NCBI RefSeq assembly: GCF_000256565.1
Contig: NZ_AJHH01000030.1
Location: forward strand, 1 to 36,105
From: Herbaspirillum lusitanum P6-12
Lineage (GTDB): Bacteria > Pseudomonadota > Gammaproteobacteria > Burkholderiales > Burkholderiaceae_D
DNA length: 36,105 bases
Direction: 5' to 3'
The position numbers were made by a program, and so were the translations under genes. This document shows, one piece after another, positions 1 to 7,095 of the stretch (position 1 is the stretch's first letter; every line of letters begins with the position of its first letter). The notes under the pieces were generated by a model. That model ran no database searches. It worked only from the letters and a program-made list of their open reading frames with translations, and was not told where the DNA came from.

Positions 1-523
1 TGCTGCCGAAGGTGTTGCCTTGCAGCGCCTTCGGTTGTCCGGCTTCCAGTTGCGAGCCGATGGCCGGCGTCTGGTTGCTGAAGTCGCCCTGATTGGCGGC
101 GTAGGCCGGACGCTCATTGCTGTTGCTGTTGGCTTCCGATTTGCGGCGGAACATGCGGTAGATGAACATGGCGGCGAAAGCCAGCAAGGCGACCATCAGA
201 ATGGTGCTGATCATGCTGGCCATGGCGCCGCCAAGGCCGAAGTGCGACAACAATGCGCCGAGGCCGAGACCCAGCAAGGCGCCGCCGAGGATGCCCTTCC
301 ACGGGCTAGGCTTCGGCGCCGCTGCTGCAGGGGCTGCGGCTGGCGCAGCCGGCTTGGCCGCCGCGGCCTGGTTCTGCTGCATGGGGCTCTGCGCCTGGCG
401 GCTGGCGCCCGACGACTGCTTGCCGATCGAACCGCCGCCGCCGAGGCGCTTGGCCTCAACGCTGGTGACGCCGATCGCGAGGGTCATCGCAGCCACTATC
501 AGCGCGACAAATACTTTTTTCAT
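1..523 (-). CDS. Tim44-like domain membrane protein, N-terminal part
   Basis: The frame is open from an ATG at 523 to the window edge, so about 174 N-terminal residues are present and the C-terminus is outside. The start MKKVFVALIVAAMTLAIG is a signal peptide or first membrane segment. It is followed by an Ala/Pro/Gln-rich low-complexity linker, a Gly/Leu-rich stretch (GLGLGALLSHFGLGGAMAS) running into a second hydrophobic helix, then a basic FRRKSEAN-type stop-transfer. This order of signal, AAAPK linker, glycine-rich membrane segment and FRRK is typical of bacterial Tim44-like (Tim44/TimA superfamily) predicted membrane proteins, whose Tim44 domain would lie beyond the window. The role of these bacterial proteins is not established. 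Recognition rests only on the N-terminal architecture. Confidence 0.75.
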   Translation of the reverse strand, partial: MKKVFVALIVAAMTLAIGVTSVEAKRLGGGGSIGKQSSGASRQAQSPMQQNQAAAAKPAAPAAAPAAAAPKPSPWKGILGGALLGLGLGALLSHFGLGGAMASMISTILMVALLAFAAMFIYRMFRRKSEANSNSNERPAYAANQGDFSNQTPAIGSQLEAGQPKALQGNTFGS

Positions 524-742
524 GCTATCTCCTGAGATGGAATGTGATGCGAAGGCGGTCGCATCGGCCGTGAAACAATAGAAACTGCATTGGAAACTGG
601 TTGGCGTCGGTGCCGGCGCCGGTTCGGGTCGGATCCAGCAGATGGCGGGGTTGCAACGCAAGACAACACAAGACGCGCGCAATCAGCTATCGCCACACAA
701 AGGACGAAAAACCGGTGCTTGCCGCGAACGGCAAAAGGAGAC

Positions 743-1156
743 TTAAACGCGCGGCGGACGGCCGGCGAGAGGGAGGAAAGGCGGTTGGCGCGCATCGTCG
801 CTGCGAAGCGCAGGCGCCAATGTAGCCGAGTCGGAAACAAAGGCCAGGGCCGGATTGAGCACGGTTTCGTCGCCCACGCCGGCATGGCTGGAAAAATCTT
901 CGGTGTCGGCATACGACAGATCGTCGTCGCCATCGGTGGCGTCGGCCAGCGCCTGCTCCTGCGCAGCCTTGTCGGCGGCGGCACTGACGTCGCTGCCGGC
1001 AGCAGCGGCGAGCTCCAATGCCTGGCGCAATTGCTCCTGTTGCTGCACTTGCTGCTCAAGCGCCACCGAGTCGATGGCGGTCTTGTACGTGAGCATCCCA
1101 GCAAAGACTTGCACAGGCAGCAAACAGATCAGCAAAATGGCAAAAAGACGCTTCAT
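743..1156 (-). CDS. small secreted protein of unknown function
   Basis: A 137-residue protein begins MKRLFAILLICLLPVQVFAG, a clear Sec signal peptide with a likely signal peptidase I site after VFA. The frame stays open upstream to about 1369, but that extension lies in AT-rich intergenic DNA and would bury the signal peptide, so the ATG at 1156 is chosen. The mature part is rich in Gln, Ala, Asp and Glu: a coiled-coil-like segment (VALEQQVQQQEQLRQALELA), then an acidic stretch (DATDGDDDLSYADTEDF), and a Pro/Arg-rich tail. No known domain is recognised. It lies between the Tim44-like gene and the divergent two-component operon; nothing in the context gives a function. Confidence 0.65.
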   Translation of the reverse strand: MKRLFAILLICLLPVQVFAGMLTYKTAIDSVALEQQVQQQEQLRQALELAAAAGSDVSAAADKAAQEQALADATDGDDDLSYADTEDFSSHAGVGDETVLNPALAFVSDSATLAPALRSDDARQPPFLPLAGRPPRV

Positions 1157-1386
1157 CGCAATTTTAGGACAATCAACTCGAAAATTATACCAACAGTAGC
1201 CCCAAGTGCGGGCGTTAAGCTGATTTATCAAGGGCTTACAGAAAAATAAGCTAGTTTGCGCGAACGCAAGAACAAGCCTGATTATGCATTGCAATAGGCT
1301 TCGATTTAGTAGAATATGCAGAAAAATATTGCAAAAATTCCTAAAATAACTCGAGACAATGGCCGCCACCTGCGCGGATCACCACC
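1157..1386. promoter_or_regulatory. divergent intergenic region upstream of the two-component operon
   Basis: These 230 bases are clearly more AT-rich than the surroundings and separate the start of the secreted-protein gene (minus) from the response-regulator gene (plus), so promoters for both probably lie here. A short inverted repeat, TTGCG-CGAA-CGCAA at 1256-1269, is the only symmetric element seen and could be an operator. No convincing -35/-10 pair could be assigned by eye. Confidence 0.35.
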
Positions 1387-1586
1387 ATGCGTATCCTGCT
1401 TGCAGAAGATGACAGTGTTCTGGCCGATGGTTTGACGCGCTCGCTGCGCCATTCAGGCTATGCCGCCGATTGCGTCAAGAACGGCGTCGAGGCCGACTCC
1501 GCGCTGTCGACCCAGGATTTCGATTTGCTGATCCTCGACCTTGGCCTGCCCAAGATGTCCGGCCTGGAAGTACTGCGCCGCCTGCG

Positions 1587-1893
1587 CCGACCGTCATCCG
1601 GCACGGTTCGCTCAGTTATGACCAGGTCGGCCGGATCGCCTACATCGGCGAACAAATGCTTGATCTTTCCGCGCGCGAACTGGGACTGCTCGAAGTATTA
1701 TTGCAGCGTACCGGGCGGCTGGTTTCCAAGGAACAGCTGGTGGATCATCTATGCGAATGGGGCGAGGAAGTCAGTAATAATGCGATCGAAGTCTATGTCC
1801 ACCGCCTGCGCAAGAAAATCGAAGTCGGCGGCATCCGCATCGCCACCGTGCGCGGCCTCGGCTATTGCCTGGAAAAACTGCCCGAGTCCATCG
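1587..1893 (+). repeat. direct repeat copy 1 (307 bp) of the response-regulator output domain
   Basis: Bases 1587-1893 are repeated at 1914-2220 with no difference found on reading both. The offset is 327 bp (109 codons), so both copies are in the same frame. The flanks diverge immediately: 1586 is G against T at 1913, and 1894 is T against C at 2221. The copy encodes the winged-helix domain of the response regulator. Confidence 0.95.
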
Positions 1894-1913
1894 TAAACCC
1901 CACCGGCGGCGGT

Positions 1914-2220
1914 CCGACCGTCATCCGGCACGGTTCGCTCAGTTATGACCAGGTCGGCCGGATCGCCTACATCGGCGAACAAATGCTTGATCTTTCCGCG
2001 CGCGAACTGGGACTGCTCGAAGTATTATTGCAGCGTACCGGGCGGCTGGTTTCCAAGGAACAGCTGGTGGATCATCTATGCGAATGGGGCGAGGAAGTCA
2101 GTAATAATGCGATCGAAGTCTATGTCCACCGCCTGCGCAAGAAAATCGAAGTCGGCGGCATCCGCATCGCCACCGTGCGCGGCCTCGGCTATTGCCTGGA
2201 AAAACTGCCCGAGTCCATCG
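1914..2220 (+). repeat. direct repeat copy 2 (307 bp) of the response-regulator output domain
   Basis: Second identical copy. It is preceded by the apparent native linker (GGGP) and followed by the native C-terminus of the regulator (ASAGVASNA, stop 2247-2249), so this is probably the original copy and the upstream one the intruder. Confidence 0.95.
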
Positions 2221-2289
2221 CGAGCGCCGGCGTTGCCAGCAACGCCTGAGCACGCCGCGTTTCCATCCTGCATGGCGCAGGCCTGAGCC

Positions 2290-3837
2290 ATGCCTGACGC
2301 CCGACCGATCGATCCTCAAGCAACGCCCCCAACCAAAGGCAAGCGCCGCGCCGTCATCGCCACGCAGCCGGAAGAGCGCATCCAGCGTTCGCTGTTCGGC
2401 GAAATCCTCGACTGGATGCTGGCGCCGCTGCTGCTGCTCTGGCCGATGAGCATCGCGATCACCTACCTGATCGCGCAATCGATCGCCAACCAGCCGTTCG
2501 ACCGCGCGCTGGAGGACAGCGTCACCGTGCTGGCCCAGCAAGTCTCCGAAGTCAACGGCAAGACCGTGGCGCGGCTGCCGGTCTCGGCGCGCGACCTGCT
2601 GCGCGCCGACGACATCGACAACATCTATTTCCAGATCACCGGCCCGCGCGGGGAATTCGTCGAAGGCGATCGCGACATGCCGCAGCCGCCGCTCGACGAA
2701 GACAAGACCATCGGTTCGGTGCAATTTCGCAATGACATCCTGCACGGCAATGACGTGCGCATTGCTTACACCCAAGTCGATCTGCGCCGCACGTCGGAAC
2801 AGCGCGCCGCGTCATCAAAAGAGCCGCGTCTGGCCACGGTGCAGGTCGGTGAAACTCTGGAAAAACGCGCCCAGCTCGCCAACGAAATCATCAAGGGCGT
2901 GATCCTGCCGCAGTTCGTGATCCTGCCGGTGGCGCTGGCGCTGGTCTGGTTTGCCTTGTCGCGCGGCTTGTCGCCGCTGTCGGAGTTGCAGCAGCGCATT
3001 CGGGCACGCCGTCCCGACGACCTCAGCCCGATCGACTCGGGCCAGGTGCCGGAAGAAATCTCGCCGCTGGTGCGCTCGCTCAACGACATGCTGGCGCGGC
3101 TGTCGCAAACCATCGCGCTGCAAAAACGCTTCATCGCCGACGCCGCGCACCAGATGAAAACGCCATTGGCCGGCATGCGCATGCAATCCGAGCTTGCCCT
3201 GCGCCAGACCGACCAGGCCGATATCCATCGCTCGCTGGAACAACTGGCCAAGAGTTCGGAATCGGCCACGCGCCTGGTCAATCAATTGCTGTCGCTGGCG
3301 CGCGCCGAAAACCAGACGCCGGCGACCGCACCGTTCGAACCGATCGAATTGTCTGAACTGGCGCGTAACGTCGTGCAGGACTGGGTGCCGATGTCCTTTA
3401 CGCAGCGCATCGATCTCGGCTTCGAACAGCCTGGTCATCCCATCATGATTTCGGGCAATCCGATCATGCTGCGCGAGTTGCTCAGCAACCTGCTCGACAA
3501 TGCCTTGCATTACACGCCGGCGCTCGGCAGCGTGACCGTGCGCGCACGCGCCGATGAAGAAACCGGGCAGGCATTCCTGGAAGTGGAAGATACCGGTCCC
3601 GGCATTGCGCCGACCGAACGCGGCCACGTATTCGAACGCTTTTACCGCATCCTCGGCACCCATACCGCCGGCAGCGGCCTGGGCCTGGCCATCGTGCGCG
3701 AAATCGCGCAGCAGCATGAGGCCACGGTCGACATCTCCAACAACCCACGCAGCACTGACCCGAAAGCGCCGGGCTGCCTGTTCCGCGTGACGCTGCGCAT
3801 GACGCCGCGCCAGACCTACATGGACGACATCGGCTGA
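2290..3837 (+). CDS. sensor histidine kinase, TctE family
   Basis: A 515-residue inner-membrane kinase. A cytoplasmic N-terminus precedes a first membrane helix near residues 41-63 (LAPLLLLWPMSIAITYLIA). A periplasmic sensor domain of the two-component sensor kinase N-terminal type follows, then a second helix near 202-222 and a HAMP-like linker. His287 in DAAHQMKTPLAG is the phosphorylated residue. The ATPase domain shows the N-box (LLDNALHYTP, Asn404), the G1 box (DTGPGI, Asp434) and the G2 box (GSGLGLAIV), so catalysis looks intact. TctE-type kinases usually sense small organic acids. Gene order (regulator, kinase, then a symporter pair starting one base after the kinase stop) suggests it controls that transporter. 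Its cognate regulator just upstream is broken in this sequence. Confidence 0.93.
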   Translation: MPDARPIDPQATPPTKGKRRAVIATQPEERIQRSLFGEILDWMLAPLLLLWPMSIAITYLIAQSIANQPFDRALEDSVTVLAQQVSEVNGKTVARLPVSARDLLRADDIDNIYFQITGPRGEFVEGDRDMPQPPLDEDKTIGSVQFRNDILHGNDVRIAYTQVDLRRTSEQRAASSKEPRLATVQVGETLEKRAQLANEIIKGVILPQFVILPVALALVWFALSRGLSPLSELQQRIRARRPDDLSPIDSGQVPEEISPLVRSLNDMLARLSQTIALQKRFIADAAHQMKTPLAGMRMQSELALRQTDQADIHRSLEQLAKSSESATRLVNQLLSLARAENQTPATAPFEPIELSELARNVVQDWVPMSFTQRIDLGFEQPGHPIMISGNPIMLRELLSNLLDNALHYTPALGSVTVRARADEETGQAFLEVEDTGPGIAPTERGHVFERFYRILGTHTAGSGLGLAIVREIAQQHEATVDISNNPRSTDPKAPGCLFRVTLRMTPRQTYMDDIG

Positions 3838-3838
3838 T

Positions 3839-4108
3839 ATGGAAAACAAGACTGCATCCAATTTCTGGGACAAGACGCGTCGCCTGACCATGACGCTGCT
3901 GGGACTGTGGTTCGTGGTCACCTTCGGCGCCGTGTTCTTCGCGCGCGAGCTGGATCGCGTCAATCTGTTCGGCTGGCCGCTGTCGTTTTACATGGCGGCG
4001 CAAGGCATCATGCTGGTCTACCTGGCGATCGTGGTGGTCTACACGACCCGGATGGGCCGTGCGGAACGACAACTACAACAAACCGGCGAGCACACGCATG
4101 GAGAGTGA
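3839..4108 (+). CDS. DUF4212 small membrane subunit of a sodium:solute symporter
   Basis: An 89-residue protein with two membrane helices (LTMTLLGLWFVVTFGAVFFA and FYMAAQGIMLVYLAIVVVYT) and a polar, His-containing tail. The length, the helix pair and the place directly before a large symporter match the DUF4212 family, the small partner of VC_2705-type sodium/solute symporters. The start lies one base after the kinase stop (TGATATG), and its 3' end overlaps the symporter start by 11 bp, so the three genes are one translationally coupled operon. The likely role is assembly or function of the symporter in the inner membrane. Confidence 0.92.
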   Translation: MENKTASNFWDKTRRLTMTLLGLWFVVTFGAVFFARELDRVNLFGWPLSFYMAAQGIMLVYLAIVVVYTTRMGRAERQLQQTGEHTHGE

Positions 4109-6140
4109 CAAGAGTTTTTTCTGGCGGCTGACGCGCTACTACTCGTGGTACACGGTCGGCTTCATCCTGTTCCTGCTGGTATTGGCGGTGCTGGAACACG
4201 AAGGCATGCCGCGCGCCTGGATCGGCTACCTGTTCATGTTCGTGACCATCGCGCTGTACGCCGGCATCGGCGTGGTCAGCCGCACCTCCGACGTGCCTGA
4301 ATATTACGTCGCCGGACGACGTGTGCCGGCGCTGTTCAACGGCATGGCGACGGCGGCCGACTGGATCTCGGCGGCGACCTTCATCAGCCTGGCCGGCGGC
4401 CTCTATCTGCAAGGCTTCGACGGCCTCGCCTACATCATGGGCTGGACCGGCGGCTATTGCCTGGTGGCGTTGCTGATCGCGCCCTACCTGCGCAAGTTCG
4501 GCCAGTACACCATTCCCGATTTCCTGGCCGAACGTTATCCCGGACGCTACAGCGGCAACCTGGTGCGCATCCTCGCGGTGATCGCCACCATCATCATTTC
4601 ATTCACCTACGTGGTGGCGCAGATCTATGGCGTCGGCCTGATCACCTCGCGCTTCACGGGGATCGACTTTTCGATCGGCATCTTCCTCGGGCTGGCCAGC
4701 ATCCTGGTGTGCTCCTTCCTTGGCGGCATGCGCGCGATCACCTGGACCCAGGTGGCGCAATACATCATCATCCTGTTCGCTTACCTGATCCCGGTGATCT
4801 GGCTATCGGCCAAGCACACCAGCGTGCCGGTGCCGCAGGTGGCCTACGGTTCGGTGCTGCCGAAACTGAATGCGGCCGAGAAACGCATCGCCGACGATCC
4901 CAAGGAAAAGGAAGTCAGCGCGATCTTCCAGGCGCACGCCGACGACTATGAAAAGAAGCTGCGCAGCCTGCCGCGTTCTTGGGAAGAAGGACGCATCGAC
5001 GCCCAGCATCACATCGAGGAGGTCAAACGCAACAGTCATGCCTCGCTGGCCGAGATCAAGAGCGCCAGCCGCGCGCTGACGGCCTACCCCAAGAGCGCCG
5101 AGGACGCCGAGCGCAAATGGACCGACGCCAAGGCCTACAACATCGCACGCGCGCAACCGCCGGTGTCGCAGACCGAGCCCTTCCCCGGCAAGGACGAAGG
5201 AGCGGCCAACATCAAGCGCAACAACTTCCTGGCGCTGGTGTTTTGCCTGATGGTCGGCACCGCCGCGCTGCCGCACATCCTGATGCGCTACTACACCACG
5301 CCGTCGGTGCACGAGGCGCGCAAATCGGTGTTCTGGACGCTGTTCTTCATCATGCTGATCTACATCACGGTGCCGGCGCTGGCGATCCTGGTGAAGTACG
5401 ACATCTACACCTCGCTGGTCGGCAGCAACTATGCGCACTTGCCGGATTGGGTCTACTACTGGGCCAACATCGACAAGGTCAATCCGCTGGTCAGCATCAC
5501 TGACCTCAACCACGACAACGTGGTGCAGCTCGGCGAGATTGCACTCGACGGCGACATCATCGTGCTGGCCACGCCGGAGATCGCCGGCCTGCCTTATTTC
5601 ATTTCGGGACTGGTGGCGGCGGGCGGTCTGGCGGCGGCGCTGTCGACTGCCGACGGCCTGCTGCTGACCATTTCCAATGCGCTGTCGCACGACGTGTATT
5701 ACAAGGTGATCGATCCGGCCGCCTCGACGCAGAAGCGCGTGACGATTTCCAAGTTGCTGTTGCTGGTGGTGGCCTTGCTGGCCGCCTATGCGGCGTCGCT
5801 CAAACCGGGCGACATCCTGTCGATGGTGGGGGTGGCGTTTTCACTGGCGGCGTCGACGCTGTTCCCGGCGCTGGTGTTCGGGATTTTCTGGAAGCGCGCC
5901 AACCAGCCCGGCGCCATCGCCGGCATCGTCGCCGGCTTCGTGATGTGCGTGTACTACATGCTGACCACGCATCCGGCCTTCGGCGGCAATGCTGCGAACC
6001 AGTGGTTCCACATTGCGCCGATCTCGGCCGGGCTGTTCGGCGTGCCGGTCGGCATCGCCGCGCTGGTGATCGTCAGTTTGCTGACGCCGCCGCCCGATGA
6101 ACGAACCATTGCGCTGATCGATCACATCCGCACGCCGTAG
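4098..6140 (+). CDS. sodium:solute symporter, VC_2705 (ActP-like) subfamily
   Basis: A 680-residue polytopic inner-membrane transporter of the SSS family. The ATG at 4098 (MESDKSFFWRLTRYYSWYTVG) is chosen over an upstream ATG at 4059, which would add 13 residues inside the DUF4212 gene. Family features include DVPEYYVAGRRVPALFNGMA, TAADWISAATFISLAGG, YLRKFGQYTIPDFLAERYPG and the Ser/Thr-rich SGLVAAGGLAAALSTADGLLLTISNALSHD. A hydrophilic, charged insertion of about 130 residues (roughly 241-372) separates two helices; such an insertion is usual for the VC_2705 subfamily but absent from plain acetate permeases. Members are thought to take up small carboxylates such as acetate or lactate with sodium; the substrate here is unknown. 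It converges on the transglutaminase gene 13 bp downstream. Confidence 0.92.
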   Translation: MESDKSFFWRLTRYYSWYTVGFILFLLVLAVLEHEGMPRAWIGYLFMFVTIALYAGIGVVSRTSDVPEYYVAGRRVPALFNGMATAADWISAATFISLAGGLYLQGFDGLAYIMGWTGGYCLVALLIAPYLRKFGQYTIPDFLAERYPGRYSGNLVRILAVIATIIISFTYVVAQIYGVGLITSRFTGIDFSIGIFLGLASILVCSFLGGMRAITWTQVAQYIIILFAYLIPVIWLSAKHTSVPVPQVAYGSVLPKLNAAEKRIADDPKEKEVSAIFQAHADDYEKKLRSLPRSWEEGRIDAQHHIEEVKRNSHASLAEIKSASRALTAYPKSAEDAERKWTDAKAYNIARAQPPVSQTEPFPGKDEGAANIKRNNFLALVFCLMVGTAALPHILMRYYTTPSVHEARKSVFWTLFFIMLIYITVPALAILVKYDIYTSLVGSNYAHLPDWVYYWANIDKVNPLVSITDLNHDNVVQLGEIALDGDIIVLATPEIAGLPYFISGLVAAGGLAAALSTADGLLLTISNALSHDVYYKVIDPAASTQKRVTISKLLLLVVALLAAYAASLKPGDILSMVGVAFSLAASTLFPALVFGIFWKRANQPGAIAGIVAGFVMCVYYMLTTHPAFGGNAANQWFHIAPISAGLFGVPVGIAALVIVSLLTPPPDERTIALIDHIRTP

Positions 6141-6153
6141 TCGTCGAAATTCG

Positions 6154-7095
6154 TCAGCGCGCGAACGGCAAACCCGGCACTTCCTGCGACGGCATCACCG
6201 TGACGGCCACCTGCATGGTCTGCTGGCCGCCGCCGATCAGCACGCCGCGCAGGGGCGAGATGTCGAGGAAGTCACGGCCCCATCCCAGCGTGATGTGGCT
6301 GATGTCCGGGAAGATGCCGTTGGTCGGATCGGCGTCGATCCAGCAGCCCGGCTGGCCGTCCCGGCCCGGGCAATATACCGATACCCACGCATGCGATGCA
6401 TCGGCGCCGATCAGGCGCGGCTGGCCCGGCGGCGGCTGCGTCAGCAGATAGCCGCTGACGTAGCGCGCCGACAAACCCAGCGAACGCAGGCAGGACAGCA
6501 TGAAGTGCGCATAGTCCTGGCACACGCCGCGCTTGCTGACGAAGACGTCGGTCACCGGCGTCGATACCGTGGTCGCCTCCGGGTCGAAGGTGAATTCATT
6601 GAAGATGCGTTTCATCAGCGCCTCGACACCGTGCAGCAAAGGCAATCCGGGCGTGAAGCATTCGGCGGCGTAGCGCGCGAATTCACGCTTGATCCTGACG
6701 TGCGAAGACTCGAACAGGAAGCGCGACGCTTCCAGCCTGTCGTCCGGCAGGCTGCGCCCGGCGTGATACGACAGCGTCTCGGCGACCTGCTCCCAGGGCG
6801 GCGTTACGGTCGGCAACAGGCGCGACGAAATCTCCACCCACGACTCGGCATAGACGTCGAGGCTGGCGTGATCCTGGTCCAGCGAGAACGACTGCAGCGC
6901 GTTGCCGAAGCTATCGGTATACAGGTTGATCAGGTTGGTCGGACCCGGCAGGATGTTGATGAAATGGGAGGTGCAGGTCTGCCACGGCAGCGAGCGCGGC
7001 GTCAGGCGCAACACCTGATGCGACAGCCGCACCGGCGCCGCATATTGATAATTGGTCTCGTGGACGATGTGATAGGTAGCGTCGTTCATCGTCAT
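6154..7095 (-). CDS. transglutaminase-like cysteine protein
   Basis: A 313-residue protein with an N-terminal bacterial transglutaminase-associated beta domain (YHIVHETNYQYAAPVRLSHQ, about residues 7-90) and a transglutaminase core. The catalytic triad is visible as Cys192 in RGVCQDYAHF, His235 in ASHAWVSV and Asp256 in WIDADPTNG. Such proteins are papain-fold enzymes that cleave or form amide bonds. Within this gene neighbourhood they are predicted to act on the peptide product of the ATP-grasp ligase, as a peptidase or transferase. The start at 7095 overlaps the stop of the upstream ATP-grasp/alpha-E gene as ATGA, which fixes the start and indicates translational coupling. It is the last gene of the 13126-6154 operon. 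No signal peptide, so probably cytoplasmic. Confidence 0.93.
   Translation of the reverse strand: MTMNDATYHIVHETNYQYAAPVRLSHQVLRLTPRSLPWQTCTSHFINILPGPTNLINLYTDSFGNALQSFSLDQDHASLDVYAESWVEISSRLLPTVTPPWEQVAETLSYHAGRSLPDDRLEASRFLFESSHVRIKREFARYAAECFTPGLPLLHGVEALMKRIFNEFTFDPEATTVSTPVTDVFVSKRGVCQDYAHFMLSCLRSLGLSARYVSGYLLTQPPPGQPRLIGADASHAWVSVYCPGRDGQPGCWIDADPTNGIFPDISHITLGWGRDFLDISPLRGVLIGGGQQTMQVAVTVMPSQEVPGLPFAR

Larger units (their letters stand above)
1387..2249 (+). pseudogene. disrupted OmpR/TctD-family response regulator with duplicated DNA-binding domain
   Basis: The gene starts as a normal receiver domain (MRILLAEDDSVLADGL, acidic pocket D8/D9, phosphoacceptor Asp51 in LILDLGLP). It is intact only to about residue 67 (LRRLR, position 1586). 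The second half of the receiver, including the conserved Thr and Lys, is absent. The sequence instead jumps, with a frame change, into the winged-helix output domain (HGSLSYDQ...DLSARELGLLEVLL...VYVHRLRKKIE...GLGYCLEKL). After a 20-bp spacer encoding the end of the normal interdomain linker (GGGP), the same output domain is repeated to the stop at 2249. From 1387 translation would run into a stop at 1896 after out-of-frame sequence. The frame holding both output domains has no obvious start. The partner kinase gene follows at 2290. It may be a real lesion or an assembly error. Confidence 0.85.

Noticed and set aside
20-535. 171-codon open frame on the plus strand
   Set aside because: The opposite strand encodes a signal-peptide-bearing Tim44-like protein running off the window; the plus frame is Arg/Ala-rich shadow sequence.
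1587-2220. Tandem output domains as a designed two-headed regulator
   Set aside because: The receiver half is lost with a frame change at the junction, so the duplicated domain cannot be translated from the gene's own start. It is treated as damage.
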